In this document: positions 34,057 through 44,300 of the stretch, in pieces
Position numbering within the stretch: the stretch's first letter is position 1
Layout of the letters: each line of letters begins with the position of its first letter
From: UBA6168 sp041392505
GTDB lineage: Bacteria > Bacteroidota > Bacteroidia > Chitinophagales > Saprospiraceae
Assembly: GCA_041392505.1 (NCBI GenBank)
Contig: JAWKLX010000030.1
Location: 1 to 64,000, forward strand
DNA: 64,000 nucleotides
Direction: 5' to 3'
Notes under the pieces: generated by a model
Told to the model about the DNA's origin: nothing
Databases searched by the model: none
What the model saw: only the letters and a program-made list of their open reading frames with translations
Program-made: the position numbers and the translations under genes

Positions 34057-35013
34057 ATGAAGCTTCCAAAGTTTAAAGAAATACGGCTCGCCATTGAAAA
34101 CCATCCATTGGTGAAATTGGTACTGGATTGGTCAAAGACCCATTCGCTGCCGGGCTTTTTCAAGGTGCCGGTTTACGATGTGGCCGTTTTTCTGTACAAT
34201 GAATCAAGGCGGGTAACGATCGTGTCGAGGGCCAATGCGATGGCGTTTAGTTTCTTTTTGTCATTGTTTCCGGCCATTATTTTTTTGTTTACCCTCGCTA
34301 CGCACCTGCCGCTATACGATACTTTTGAATCGGAAATCAATTCGTACATCAACCAGATCATGCCTTCCAATGCGGGGCAACAATTGCAGGAGTCGATCAA
34401 AAGTTTGGTGAAGCCCAATTCCAATTTTTTGTCGATAGGCTTTTTTTTGGCGATCTATTTTTCCTCCAACGGCATGTTGTCACTGATGGGCGGTTTTGAA
34501 AAAACCCATTTGCGGGCCTTTCATAGAAGGCCTGCCTGGAAAAAAAGGTTGATTGCTATTTTTCTTACCATGCAGTTGGCAGTGATGCTCGCCGCTTCTG
34601 TGGTGCTCATCATTTTGGGAAATACGGTTATAACCTGGCTGTTTGATTTTGCCCGTATTTCCCGGTTTGCGGTCAATGTGATTGAAGTGTTTCGGTGGCT
34701 GGTGACGATTGCGCTGTTTTATTTTAGCATCGCCCTCATTTACCGCTACGGCACGGCTTTGCACAACAAACTCAAGTGGCTCACCCCCGGGGCTTCCTTG
34801 GCGACGATCCTTTCTATTGTTACCTCCCTCGCCTTTTCATTTTACGTAGAAGCATTTAATACCTATAATAAGGTGTACGGGTCGATCGGTACCATCATCG
34901 TAATCATGTTGTGGATTCAATTGAATTGCTTTATCCTGCTCGTCGGATTCGAGCTGAACGCCAGTATCGCAGTGAATAGGGATTTGAAGGAAGCGGAAGA
35001 GGAGGAGGATTAG
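34057..35013 (+). CDS. YihY/BrkB-family inner membrane protein
   Basis: A 318-residue integral membrane protein with about six helices, once misnamed RNase BN. Family landmarks are VSRANAMAFSFFLSLFPAII near residue 58, the central pair of helices, LKWLTPGASLATI, and the C-terminal YGSIGTIIVIMLWIQLNCFI followed by FELNA. The tail is acidic (EAEEEED). Some relatives influence serum resistance or act in lipid homeostasis, but the biochemical role is unknown. The start ATG is embedded at the edge of an intergenic repeat array. It is divergent from the ClpB-like gene and convergent with a secreted protein gene. Confidence 0.93.
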   Translation: MKLPKFKEIRLAIENHPLVKLVLDWSKTHSLPGFFKVPVYDVAVFLYNESRRVTIVSRANAMAFSFFLSLFPAIIFLFTLATHLPLYDTFESEINSYINQIMPSNAGQQLQESIKSLVKPNSNFLSIGFFLAIYFSSNGMLSLMGGFEKTHLRAFHRRPAWKKRLIAIFLTMQLAVMLAASVVLIILGNTVITWLFDFARISRFAVNVIEVFRWLVTIALFYFSIALIYRYGTALHNKLKWLTPGASLATILSIVTSLAFSFYVEAFNTYNKVYGSIGTIIVIMLWIQLNCFILLVGFELNASIAVNRDLKEAEEEED

Positions 35014-35014
35014 G

Positions 35015-35108
35015 AATGTAAAATGTAAAATGTAAAATGTAAAATGTAAAATGAAGAATTTTAGGGAGGGCATTAATCTGGAATTTTACATTCTGCATTT
35101 TTCATTAA
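35015..35108. repeat. Tandem AAAATGT repeat with an inverted partner
   Basis: Five copies of the 7-bp unit AAAATGT (35015-35053) are followed by the partial complement ATTTTACATT...GCATTTTTCATT (35083-35107). It lies between the convergent ends of yihY and the next gene, and may form a hairpin for both transcripts. The unit is too short, and spacers are absent, so it is not a CRISPR. Confidence 0.75.
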
Positions 35109-35980
35109 TAAAAAACGTACTGATAATCTGTGTGCCAGAGCAATTTTCCGTCTCGGTCAAAATCTTTGGAGCGGATCAGGCGGCCATCTTTATAAATCTT
35201 TTCGTTGCGGTAATTTTTTCCTTTGGTGATGGACTGCCAGAGTTTTCCTTTTTGATAAATATAGTCCGTAACCGATTTTTCGCCAGTTAATGGCATTTCA
35301 ATTTTCTTCTTCACGAGCCGCCCCTGTTCATCGTATTGGAAGGAGACCAATTTGTTTGGTTTGCCGTCTGGCTCTTTGTAAATAATGTCCGATTTTTTGT
35401 TGGTAACGGGGTCGTACAAATGAATGGTTTTGTAAGTGGCGACTGCACCCGTGCTGCCGATCTGGTAAAGCATTTCCCCAAACAGGCTGTCCCGGTCATT
35501 GTAATTGAAAACGGTTCTGTTCAAGGTCGCCCATTTCCCGTCTGATAGTTTGCCTTTCCAAAATGCTTTTTCTTCAACGACTTGTCCTTTTTTGTTAAAA
35601 TATTGGATCGTACGCAAGTCGGAGTCCGGCTCGTAGATTTCGGCCATTCGGCGGTCGGCAAAATATTGGTAGGTCATCGTTTTGGTGCTCTCCTCATTTT
35701 TAATTTGAACTTTCAACAGTCGATTTTGACCATCGTATTCATAATCAAAGACTTCGCTGAGTGAATTATTGGTGACGTATTGTAGCAGTTGGCCGTCCCT
35801 TCGAAAAGTATAAACACCTTCTTTAACGGTTTCTTCGGGATCAGTCTCATCAGCTGCAAAGGTCGTCCATTCGATGATCTGCTTGATGTGTTTGCTGTCT
35901 TTGGGAGCTTTGAGAAATGTTTGTGCGGAAATAAAAAAGGGCAGGCCAATAAAAGTTAGGAAGAACAGTAGTTTTCTCAT
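35105..35980 (-). CDS. Secreted protein with YD/RHS-like or YwqK-like repeats
   Basis: A 291-residue exported protein with a clear signal peptide (MRKLLFFLTFIGLPFFISAQ). The body is a series of short beta-hairpin-like repeats with the pattern Y-x-Y/N-D-x-x-x-R-L: FDYEYDGQNRLLKVQI, FNYNDRDSLF, FQYDEQGRLVKKKIE and IYKDGRLIRSKDFDRDGKL. Such repeats are found in YD/RHS and YwqK/MORN-like proteins of Bacteroidota, whose functions are mostly unknown. The reading frame extends to 36172, but the upstream part lacks protein-like features and the chosen ATG gives the signal peptide. It follows the T9SS cargo gene on the same strand with a gap of 110 bp. Confidence 0.75.
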   Translation of the reverse strand: MRKLLFFLTFIGLPFFISAQTFLKAPKDSKHIKQIIEWTTFAADETDPEETVKEGVYTFRRDGQLLQYVTNNSLSEVFDYEYDGQNRLLKVQIKNEESTKTMTYQYFADRRMAEIYEPDSDLRTIQYFNKKGQVVEEKAFWKGKLSDGKWATLNRTVFNYNDRDSLFGEMLYQIGSTGAVATYKTIHLYDPVTNKKSDIIYKEPDGKPNKLVSFQYDEQGRLVKKKIEMPLTGEKSVTDYIYQKGKLWQSITKGKNYRNEKIYKDGRLIRSKDFDRDGKLLWHTDYQYVFY

Positions 35981-36090
35981 GGTTAAAAAATTGCTGTGAA
36001 TCAATGGATACAAATGTAAACAACCTGCACAAGGATGCAAAAACCAGCCCTGTTTTTGGGAAATGGCGCTGACGGCATGATAGGGAAGCG

Positions 36091-37839
36091 TTATCGAATC
36101 AAAGTCAAGTCCCCTTCCCGGAACAAGCTTTCTACCTGACCGCACAGCTCTACTTTTGCCTGTAAAAACCAAGCATACACGCCCGGGTTCATAGGCCCCA
36201 ATTGGTAACTCCCATCCCAGCTATAAGAGGTGGTATTGGTGTAAAACAACTCAGCGCCCCAGCGGTCAAAGACTCGCAACTCATAGGATAAGAAAGTCGC
36301 TCCGTCCGCCAAATAGACCTCGAAAAAATCGTTGATGCCGTCATTGTTAGGGGAAAATGCGTTGGGCACAAAAAAGGGTTCTTCGGGTCGGTCACTATCC
36401 CAAGTGATTTCAACTGAACGTTCTTCCTTGCTGCACTCGTCGGCGATGGTAAAATAATAGGTACCAACACCATGAGCCAACATCCAATCCTTGTCGGAGC
36501 CATCCGGCCACTGCCAAGTCACTTCCCCGGCATGGTTCAAAAGGATGGGGCGGATGGTCAACGCAGGGCCGCCGCAAGGCATCTCGTAATCATCGATCAG
36601 GACTTCGAGTTTTTCCCGTTCGGCAACATGGACTTCTTCCTTTTCCACGCAACCATTTCCATCCATTACTTGAACGTTGTAGTTGCCACTTTTCAGGTAC
36701 TTGAATACGTCAATGGATTGAAACGGGTTGTTTTCTAATGCGCAGAGAAATGGGGCCACGCCACTGGTTATGTTGATCTCAATTTCTCCCTCTGCTGTTT
36801 CAGGACAGGTTTTGGTGGTTGCTGTTTCAAAAGTAATATCGGGGAGGGAAACTGCGGAAACGTAAACAATAGAATCGCAACCATGCTGGTTTTTTAACTC
36901 CATTATCATTTCGTCGCCTGCGGCCAATGTGAAACTTTGATAATCGATGGATTCGTTTTTACAAGTTTCCAGTTTAATAAAGGTCGTATCGGAAGGAAGG
37001 ATAGCCACAGTAACAAGAACATTGGAGTCACAACCAGCAGAATAATAAATGGGTACCAATTGTGACTCTCCAGCTAAAATATCAAAGCCATCAAAATGAA
37101 CGCTTTCGCCCTTGCAGGCGGCAAGCTCCAATAGGCCCGTGCCCAATTCAATAAGTTCTACCGCAACAAATACAAAAGAATCACAGCCAAACTGGTTCTC
37201 CAATTCAATCCACATGGCATCACCTGCGCTCAAAGTGAAACCTTCATAATCAATGGTGCCAGTAGCGCAAACTTCCAACTGCACATACGAAGTATCGGCG
37301 GGAATGATATTAACAGACACCATTAACGTCGAGTCGCAGCCATCGGAATTTGGGAGGGTAATTATCTGGGATTCCCCAGCCAAAATGGAAAACCCACCAT
37401 AATAGATGCTATCTCCTTGGCAGGCGTCGAACTCCACCAGCCCAGTATCCAGTTGAACAGCTTCCACATTTACAAAAACGATTGAATCGCAGCCACTGGT
37501 AGTCATGAAGGTAGCCCAGACCGATGTGTCGATCGGGAGGTATGCCCCTTGGAAAAAAACATTGCCTCCTGGGCAGGCAAGCAAGGTTAAATAGCCAGTG
37601 TCGATGGAGATGGTATTGGCCGAAACATGGACGACTGAATCACAGCCTTCGGCAGTCGTGAAGAGGAAGGATTGAAGCTCGCCCGATGCGATGGAAGTGC
37701 CATTGTAAATAGCACTATCGCCTTGGCAAACTTGCAAAATCAGTTCGGTTTCAATGGCGAGTGAGTCACATTGTCCAAACATTTTTCCCGGTAAAAAAAA
37801 CAAACATATACCCCAACAGGTAAGTGTACACATTCTCAT
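36091..37839 (-). CDS. T9SS cargo protein with six GCDS repeats, SprB-like module and gliding-type C-terminal domain
   Basis: A 582-residue exported protein with a signal peptide ending MFGQCDS. Residues about 25-330 hold six repeats of roughly 50-55 residues, each with a Cys-(x)4-Y/F-x-G start and a GCDS-V end (for example ENQFGCDSFVFVAVEL). An SprB-like module follows (TAEGEIEINITSGVAPFLC to VMDGNGCVEKEEVHV). The last ~90 residues are a gliding motility-associated C-terminal domain: VPNAFSPNNDGINDFF, LRVFDRWGAELF, YSWDG, NPGVYAWFLQAKV and a TLIR end. This domain directs T9SS export. The same C-terminal block is found in the giant protein upstream, so the genes are tandem paralogues. Confidence 0.92.
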   Translation of the reverse strand: MRMCTLTCWGICLFFLPGKMFGQCDSLAIETELILQVCQGDSAIYNGTSIASGELQSFLFTTAEGCDSVVHVSANTISIDTGYLTLLACPGGNVFFQGAYLPIDTSVWATFMTTSGCDSIVFVNVEAVQLDTGLVEFDACQGDSIYYGGFSILAGESQIITLPNSDGCDSTLMVSVNIIPADTSYVQLEVCATGTIDYEGFTLSAGDAMWIELENQFGCDSFVFVAVELIELGTGLLELAACKGESVHFDGFDILAGESQLVPIYYSAGCDSNVLVTVAILPSDTTFIKLETCKNESIDYQSFTLAAGDEMIMELKNQHGCDSIVYVSAVSLPDITFETATTKTCPETAEGEIEINITSGVAPFLCALENNPFQSIDVFKYLKSGNYNVQVMDGNGCVEKEEVHVAEREKLEVLIDDYEMPCGGPALTIRPILLNHAGEVTWQWPDGSDKDWMLAHGVGTYYFTIADECSKEERSVEITWDSDRPEEPFFVPNAFSPNNDGINDFFEVYLADGATFLSYELRVFDRWGAELFYTNTTSYSWDGSYQLGPMNPGVYAWFLQAKVELCGQVESLFREGDLTLIR

Positions 37840-38083
37840 GTTTACTTATTTTGCAGATATGTAAAAATAGGTAAATGAGACACCTAAGTGGCGTCGAAAG
37901 GGTGAGCTGGGATATGTTTCGATGGGATGGGAGGAATGGGCATTTAGTGACAAAAATTGCACCAAAAATGGCGAGATGTGACAGGGTTTGGTGGCCCTAA
38001 ATCGGAATACTCTCTTCGTATATGATTATTTTTAAATGCTAAAATATAAGGTTGTGTTGGAAAATATTGAGGTAAACGATTAC

Positions 38084-38134
38084 AGTCCCGGAGAGCCTGC
38101 CCCGAATTCACTTCGGGGCCGGCTCTCCAGGACT
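38084..38134. terminator. Long GC-rich hairpin between the two T9SS cargo genes
   Basis: AGTCC, GGAGAGCC, and CCCCGAA on the left pair with TTCGGGG, GGCTCTCC and GGACT on the right, with a few bulges; TTTTT follows on the plus strand. It lies in the ~460-bp gap between the giant gene and its shorter paralogue. Its T-run favours the plus strand, although both genes are on the minus strand, so it may act as an mRNA-processing or boundary hairpin. Confidence 0.6.
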
Positions 38135-38300
38135 TTTTAGCTGAACTACAAATATTGAATATCAATTAGTTCGAAAATATTCAAATGAAAAATCAAATGA
38201 GAATAACATTTTAAACACCTGCTCAACGCATTAAAGTTACATCCCCCTCATGGAAAACCCCCATAATCTGACCACAAACATCCACCTCCGCCTTCAAAAA

Positions 38301-41300
38301 TCAGACGTAAACGCCGGGGTTCATCATCTCATTTTTTAAAATACCATCCCAGCCAAAGGCGGGATCGGTGGTTGAAAACATCAATCCTCCCCAGCGATTA
38401 AACACGTGCAACTCAAATGAAATAAATGCTGCGCCATCGGCGAGATAGGGCAGGAAAAGTTCGTTGACCCCGTCGCCATTGGGGGAGAAGGCATTGGGAA
38501 GATAGAATGGTTCTGCTGGTCGGTCGTCATCCCAGATGACTTCAACTACCCATTCTTTAGTCGTACAATCGTCTGTGAGAGTAAACGGGTAGCTGCCTGC
38601 TGTCTCGACCAGACACCATGTTTTTTCAGAACCATCGAACCATTTCCAGCTCAAATTCCCAGCGTGATGCAGGACTTGAGGACGAACAGTTACGACCGGA
38701 TCAGCACAGGGCAATTCATATTGCTCAACAAAAATTTCCAATTTTTCCCTTTCGGAAATGATCACCTCCTGCTGCGCCAAACAGCCATTTGCATCCATGA
38801 CCCACACCGTGTATTTACCACTTTGGAGGTTGGAAAAATCAGCGTTTGGCTGAAAATAAAGGCTATCAATGGAACAGGTAAAAGGAGCAGTCCCACTCGT
38901 TATGTTCAATTCAATTTGACCATCATTTGAATCAGGGCAAGCGGCATTTGTGGTGGCTTGAAAAGCTAATTCGGGAAATTCGTTGACGGAAATAAATACC
39001 AACGAATCACAACCAAATTGATTGACCAATTCCAAAACCATTTCATCGCCTGCGGCAAACGTAAAACCTTGGTATTCAATCGTCTCAGTACCACAAACTT
39101 CCAATTCGATAAAAGTTGAATCAACAGGAAGGCCATTTACCGAAACAATAACCGTTGAGTCGCAGCCTGCCCAAGAAGTTTGGGTGAAAAAGGTGGTTGA
39201 TCCAACTTGCAGTGGTTGCCCGTTATAGGTGGAAGTTTCCCCATTACAGGCTTCCATTTTAACAAAACCTGTGTCTACTTGGATCGCATCCACTGTCACC
39301 AATATCAAGGAATCGCACCCCTGAAAAGAAGGGAAAACAAAGAGCGTAATAGTGCCGGGTAAAAGGTCACTTCCCCCATAGTTGTAGGTGTCGTTGGCGC
39401 AGGTTTCAAAAAATAAATACGTGGTGTCGAGAAGGATCGGCTCCACGGAAATGATAATGGTCGAGTCACATCCCAAGAAAGATGGGATGACAATTTCCTC
39501 TGTTGTCCCCGTTTCGATGTCCATCCCCTGAAAGTGAAAAATGCCACCAGGGCAGCCTGTTTCATTCAAATAAATAGTATCAACGACAATCGGTTCGACG
39601 AAGACAGAGACGGTAGAATCGCAGCCGCTGAACGAGTTGAAAACAAATTGCTTGGTCTCACCAATGGCGATAGTTTCCCCGTTGTATTCAGCGGTGCCTC
39701 CCGGGCAAGCAGCCAAAACCACTTCTTCTTCAATCGTCAGAAAGCAAAGATTTTTCAATAAAAAATCAACTCCTGCGGAGTCGCCACAAGTTGTGAGGCT
39801 AATTTCCCCAAAAGAAAAAATAGGTTCGAGCTGAAGAGAAAGGCTGTCGAAGTTGACCTGTACCTGCCAGCCCGTGGCGGATATTTCCCCGAAAATATAT
39901 TGTCCGTTGATGCCACTTTGGTTTTGGGAAATAACGTTCCCATTTTGCAACAGATCGATCGTAATCCCGGAGAGTAGGCTGTCCTGAGAATCGATCGCCC
40001 CGTTGTCGTTTAGGTCCAACCAAACCTGTCCAATGACATCACCAGTCAAAGAGTCAAAGCTCAAATAAATCGGGTCAGAAAGTGATTCGCAACCGTAAAT
40101 ACTGGTCATCAAAACTTGGTATTCCCCATCTTCGGTAGCGATATAATTGCTTACTGTCCCCGCTGGAGCAGGTAGGCTATTTCCATTTAAAAACCATTGA
40201 TATTCAGCAATTTCAAGTGACTCGGGCAAACAAATCTCTCTTTCAATGCAGCCATTATAACAGCCAGAAGTCACCTTACCTACATTGGGTACATTATGGA
40301 TTTCTATTTCATTGGATTTGGCCTGACAGCCAAATTGGTTGGTGGCCAAAACGAGATAAGTGCCGCCTGCCAAAGCGCTGATGGTAGTACTTAGTTGTCC
40401 GGTATTCCAAAGGTAGTTGAGTGCAGGATCGGGGTTTTCTACCCAAAAATTAACCTCAGCGCCTCCACAGAGCGGCCCTGGAGGATCCGAGGAAATAGTT
40501 GCGTTGGTAGGCAGCCCGTGAACGGTAATTGGAAAAGGCCCTTCCACGCTCGAACAGCCCGTGAAAACGTCGGTGATAGTTACACTAAAACTATGGTTTC
40601 CAACAGGTAGAAGATTGTTGTTGGCTCCGGTCAAGGAGAGCTGTTCGCCCGATCCACCACCTGACCACTCATACTGGTAGCGGGGATCGCCAATTATTTC
40701 TAAAAAAACGTCCTCGCCCTCGCAAGCCGTGTAGCTGCCTTCGTGGTAGGTGATCGGCTGGCCAAATACATTTAATTCAACTGCCCGGATGGTCGCAACA
40801 GGGGGAGGTAGTACTTCCAAAACAACTGGTGGAGGCGAATAGGTACAGCCTTCCGAATTGGTCAGGGTAACGGAATAAACACCAGCCTGTGAAATGCTGA
40901 TGCTTTTTGAAATTTTGGTATTCGACCAAACCCAACTGATGCCACCCTCCGTTGCTGAAATGGTAGTTGAACCACCTTCGCAAATAGGGACAGGTTGGTC
41001 GATTTCGCCTGATAAATCATTGGCCTCTATCGCTACATTGGATGTGTAGCTGCTCTCGCAACCGTAGGGGCTGCTGACCGTGAGGGTTACCGGATAAACG
41101 GCCACATCGGGATAGACATGCCACGTATTTTGATTTTGGGAAACATTGCCATTGCCACTGGCAGAGTCGCCAAAATCCCACTCATAAGAAACGGGACTGG
41201 TGCCAGCATTTCCCATAAAATTCAAAGCTGTCGCTGCGCAAAGGGATTGTGGCGGATTGAAGTAGGCAACGGGTGGCTCATGCACCGTTATTTCCCTAAA

Positions 41301-44300
41301 AAAAACAGCTGTACATCCCTCGGTCGAGGTAACTTCCAAGGTGATCGTGTAAGTGCCAGCATCGGTGAAAACATGGCTGGCGTGTTGCTGATCGGAAATA
41401 TTGCCAGTACCACTTGCAGCATCTCCAAAATCCCAATGCCAAGCAGTGATGCCCGTGACAGGGACAAAAGTGGACAAGTCGGTAAACTGAGTGGGCAGGC
41501 CAGCGCAAGTTTCTTCAACATGAAAGTCGGCCTGCAAGGGCACCAAAACCGTTTTCCCTACCAATAAATTACATGTTTGGGTTGGGTCAGAACCGGAAGG
41601 CACTTTCCCGAAAAGCCATACGTGGTAATAACCGGGAGAGCTAAAAACGTGAGTTGGGTTGGTTGCGGTAGATGAATTGTTGTTGCTTGCCGGGTCGCCA
41701 AAATCCCAAATAAAAGAGTTTGGGATAAAATTAGTAGAGAGGTTTTGGAAAGAAAAAGTCTTGCAATCGTTGGTGCTAAAACTGAAATCCAGATTTCCTT
41801 GAGGGATGCAAAGACTACTGCTATCAGGTGGATTGTTTCCGCTTCCATTTGGAATGCCGGAGCAAAAGCCATTCACGCAAGTGCCCCCAAGGTCTTCACA
41901 ATCGATAAAGGAAATAATATTGGAAGTAGCCTTGCAACCGCGCTGATTGGTGACGACTACATAAATATCATCTTGGACGCCAGTTGTCAAAATCGGGCTG
42001 TCAGTGCCAACTGGTTGGCCATTTTGAAACCACTGAAAAAATTGATCGTCCTCCGTTTCCAGTGCATAAATGTTCACTTGTTGCCCATTCGGACAAAGGA
42101 AAAAATATGGGTCTGGTGTGGAAATCTGCGCCACGGGTTTTGGCCATTCCTCGATGTGAAAATCCGCAACCGCCGAGCAGCCCTGTACATTCCGAACGGT
42201 CAACGAATAATACCCAGCGGGCAAACTGGGGGTGGCCGAGGTACTCATCACCTGCCCATTTTCATTTCTCCAAAAATAAAAAGAGTAATTGCCCTGAACG
42301 GAAACAGATGCCGTTTCCCCCTCACAAATTGCTGCAGGGTGATTGACAACGGGAGGTGGCACTTCATTTACCTGAACCGCAAGGTTAGCCGTTGAGCCGC
42401 AGGCTTGCAACTGGATCGTCGCTGGCCCTGCTTGTTGCCAAAACACCTCTACTTCTGACGTCCCCTGACCATTGATAATTGCCCCTGCCTGCGGCGGGGA
42501 AATGATCCACTGATAGTCCAAGTCGTCCCAAAAAGTGGTCGTGTAGGTGGCACTTTTCTCCCGGCAAATGGCGGTTGGGCCGCTAATGGTAGGGGAAGGT
42601 AAAGCATTGATGGTCAACAGGGTAGGGGGTGATTGGCAGCCGGGGCCGTTCCATTGCCGTTGGGTGACGGCCAAATTATATGGTGGCGAAGCCGCCCATT
42701 GGACATTGATGGAAGCCCCTGTTTTTTGGGTAATTACTCCGCCATTTAAGATAGTCCATTCGTAGCTGGCATCCGGCAATTGGCTTTCAGCGGTGTAATT
42801 ATAAAATTGGCCGGGGCAAATATCCGTTTCGCCAATAATGGTTTCTACAGGTGGAGGAGGCGCCACAATCGTTACCTCCAATCCTTGAACCGCCTGACAA
42901 GAACCACCCAATGGGGTCGCTGTGATGGTGTATTTCCCGATAGGAAAATCCCAAACAGTGGAAATTTCCCCAGTGCTTTGCGGAGAAGACCAAATGACAG
43001 TTCCAAGCGAATTGGTGATGGCCCAATCGGCTGCCAGTGTACCGAGATTGTCGGGGAAGTCTTTATGTTGGAAAAGAGGGGTGTCGCCTTGACAAATTTC
43101 GATGGGGCCATAAATATGGGTCGGTGCTTTTAGTTCTACAGGTAGTTCACCTGTGCCAGAGCAACCGAGAAAACAGTTGGTATAATTTACTTTTACTAAG
43201 CCAGGGTTGTTGGAATAATTCCATCTTACCCTAATTCGGTTGCTGTTGAGGCCGTTTATAATCTGCCCATTGGAGACCGACCAATCGTATTCGACGCCGG
43301 GGGCATATTCCACAAAATATTCCTCCTCCGAATTTTTGCAAACCACTGCCGCACCCATGATTTCCGCCGTCGGCGAAATGATTGGCACTTGCTCCCGTAC
43401 GGGTTTAGGGCAAACATTTCCCTGACAACCAGTAGTTTGCAATTGGACAACCCCGCTCTGGCCATTCGTCCAAAACACAGTTACAAAATTATCGGTGGGG
43501 CCGCCACCAGCAAGCACCGTCCCGTTGTTTCCAATCACCCAAGAATAATTATCGCAAACCACATTGGCCGAGTAGGTCGCCGAATCTCCTTGACAGATCG
43601 GCCCGACACACTGGATTTCAGGTACAATCGCATCGGAAACCTGGACCGTAACAGAAGTGGTGTCAGCGCAAGCGCAATCATTGCGGGAAATGAGTTTCAC
43701 TTCGTAAATGCCCGGCTCGTAAAATGTTTTCAAAGGGTCTTTCACCAGCGACGAAGTCCCGTCACCAAAATCCCAAATGAAAGTCGTACTGCCTGAACTT
43801 TCGTTGTTGAACTGGACCGACTCAGCGAGGCAAAGGTCAATTAAGTTGTTGTTTGCAGGTGGGGAAGAGGTAAAATTTGCCCGAGGTTCAGGCAGTATTT
43901 CAACACATTGGGTAGCATTGACGGTGCATGCTCCCACACAAGGGATATAAAACGAGACTGGAAATTTTTCTCCTGTACTTGTATTGGTGAAAACAGCTTC
44001 ATAATGTCCTGAGGCAAGATCTGAAAAAGCAGCATTACCCGGAGGGCCCGAAAAAGCAACATTCATCGTGTCCAGCCAGGTTTGCCCTGTTTCTAAATGC
44101 GTCATTTCAACATGGTAATTAATGACATAGTACCCACAAACATTGATTGCGGTACATTGGGAATAATTCCCCCTAAATGTGACTGCCCCTGTACTTTGAT
44201 TGCAATCACTCGGATAAATAATGCCGGGAAATACCGACTCTTTTACTTCTGTTGTGATTTCGAAAGTACAAGGTTTTTGTTGCCCCGCATTATCCCTCAC

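Noticed and set aside
35015..35053. AAAATGT tandem repeat as CRISPR or microsatellite origin
   Set aside because: 7-bp unit with no spacers and no cas genes; treated as an intergenic repeat with an inverted partner.
38301..38303. TGA as selenocysteine or as Trp under a changed genetic code
   Set aside because: Other genes end normally at TGA, the paralogue uses TGG for Trp here, and no SECIS-like structure was apparent; a point mutation or error is simpler.
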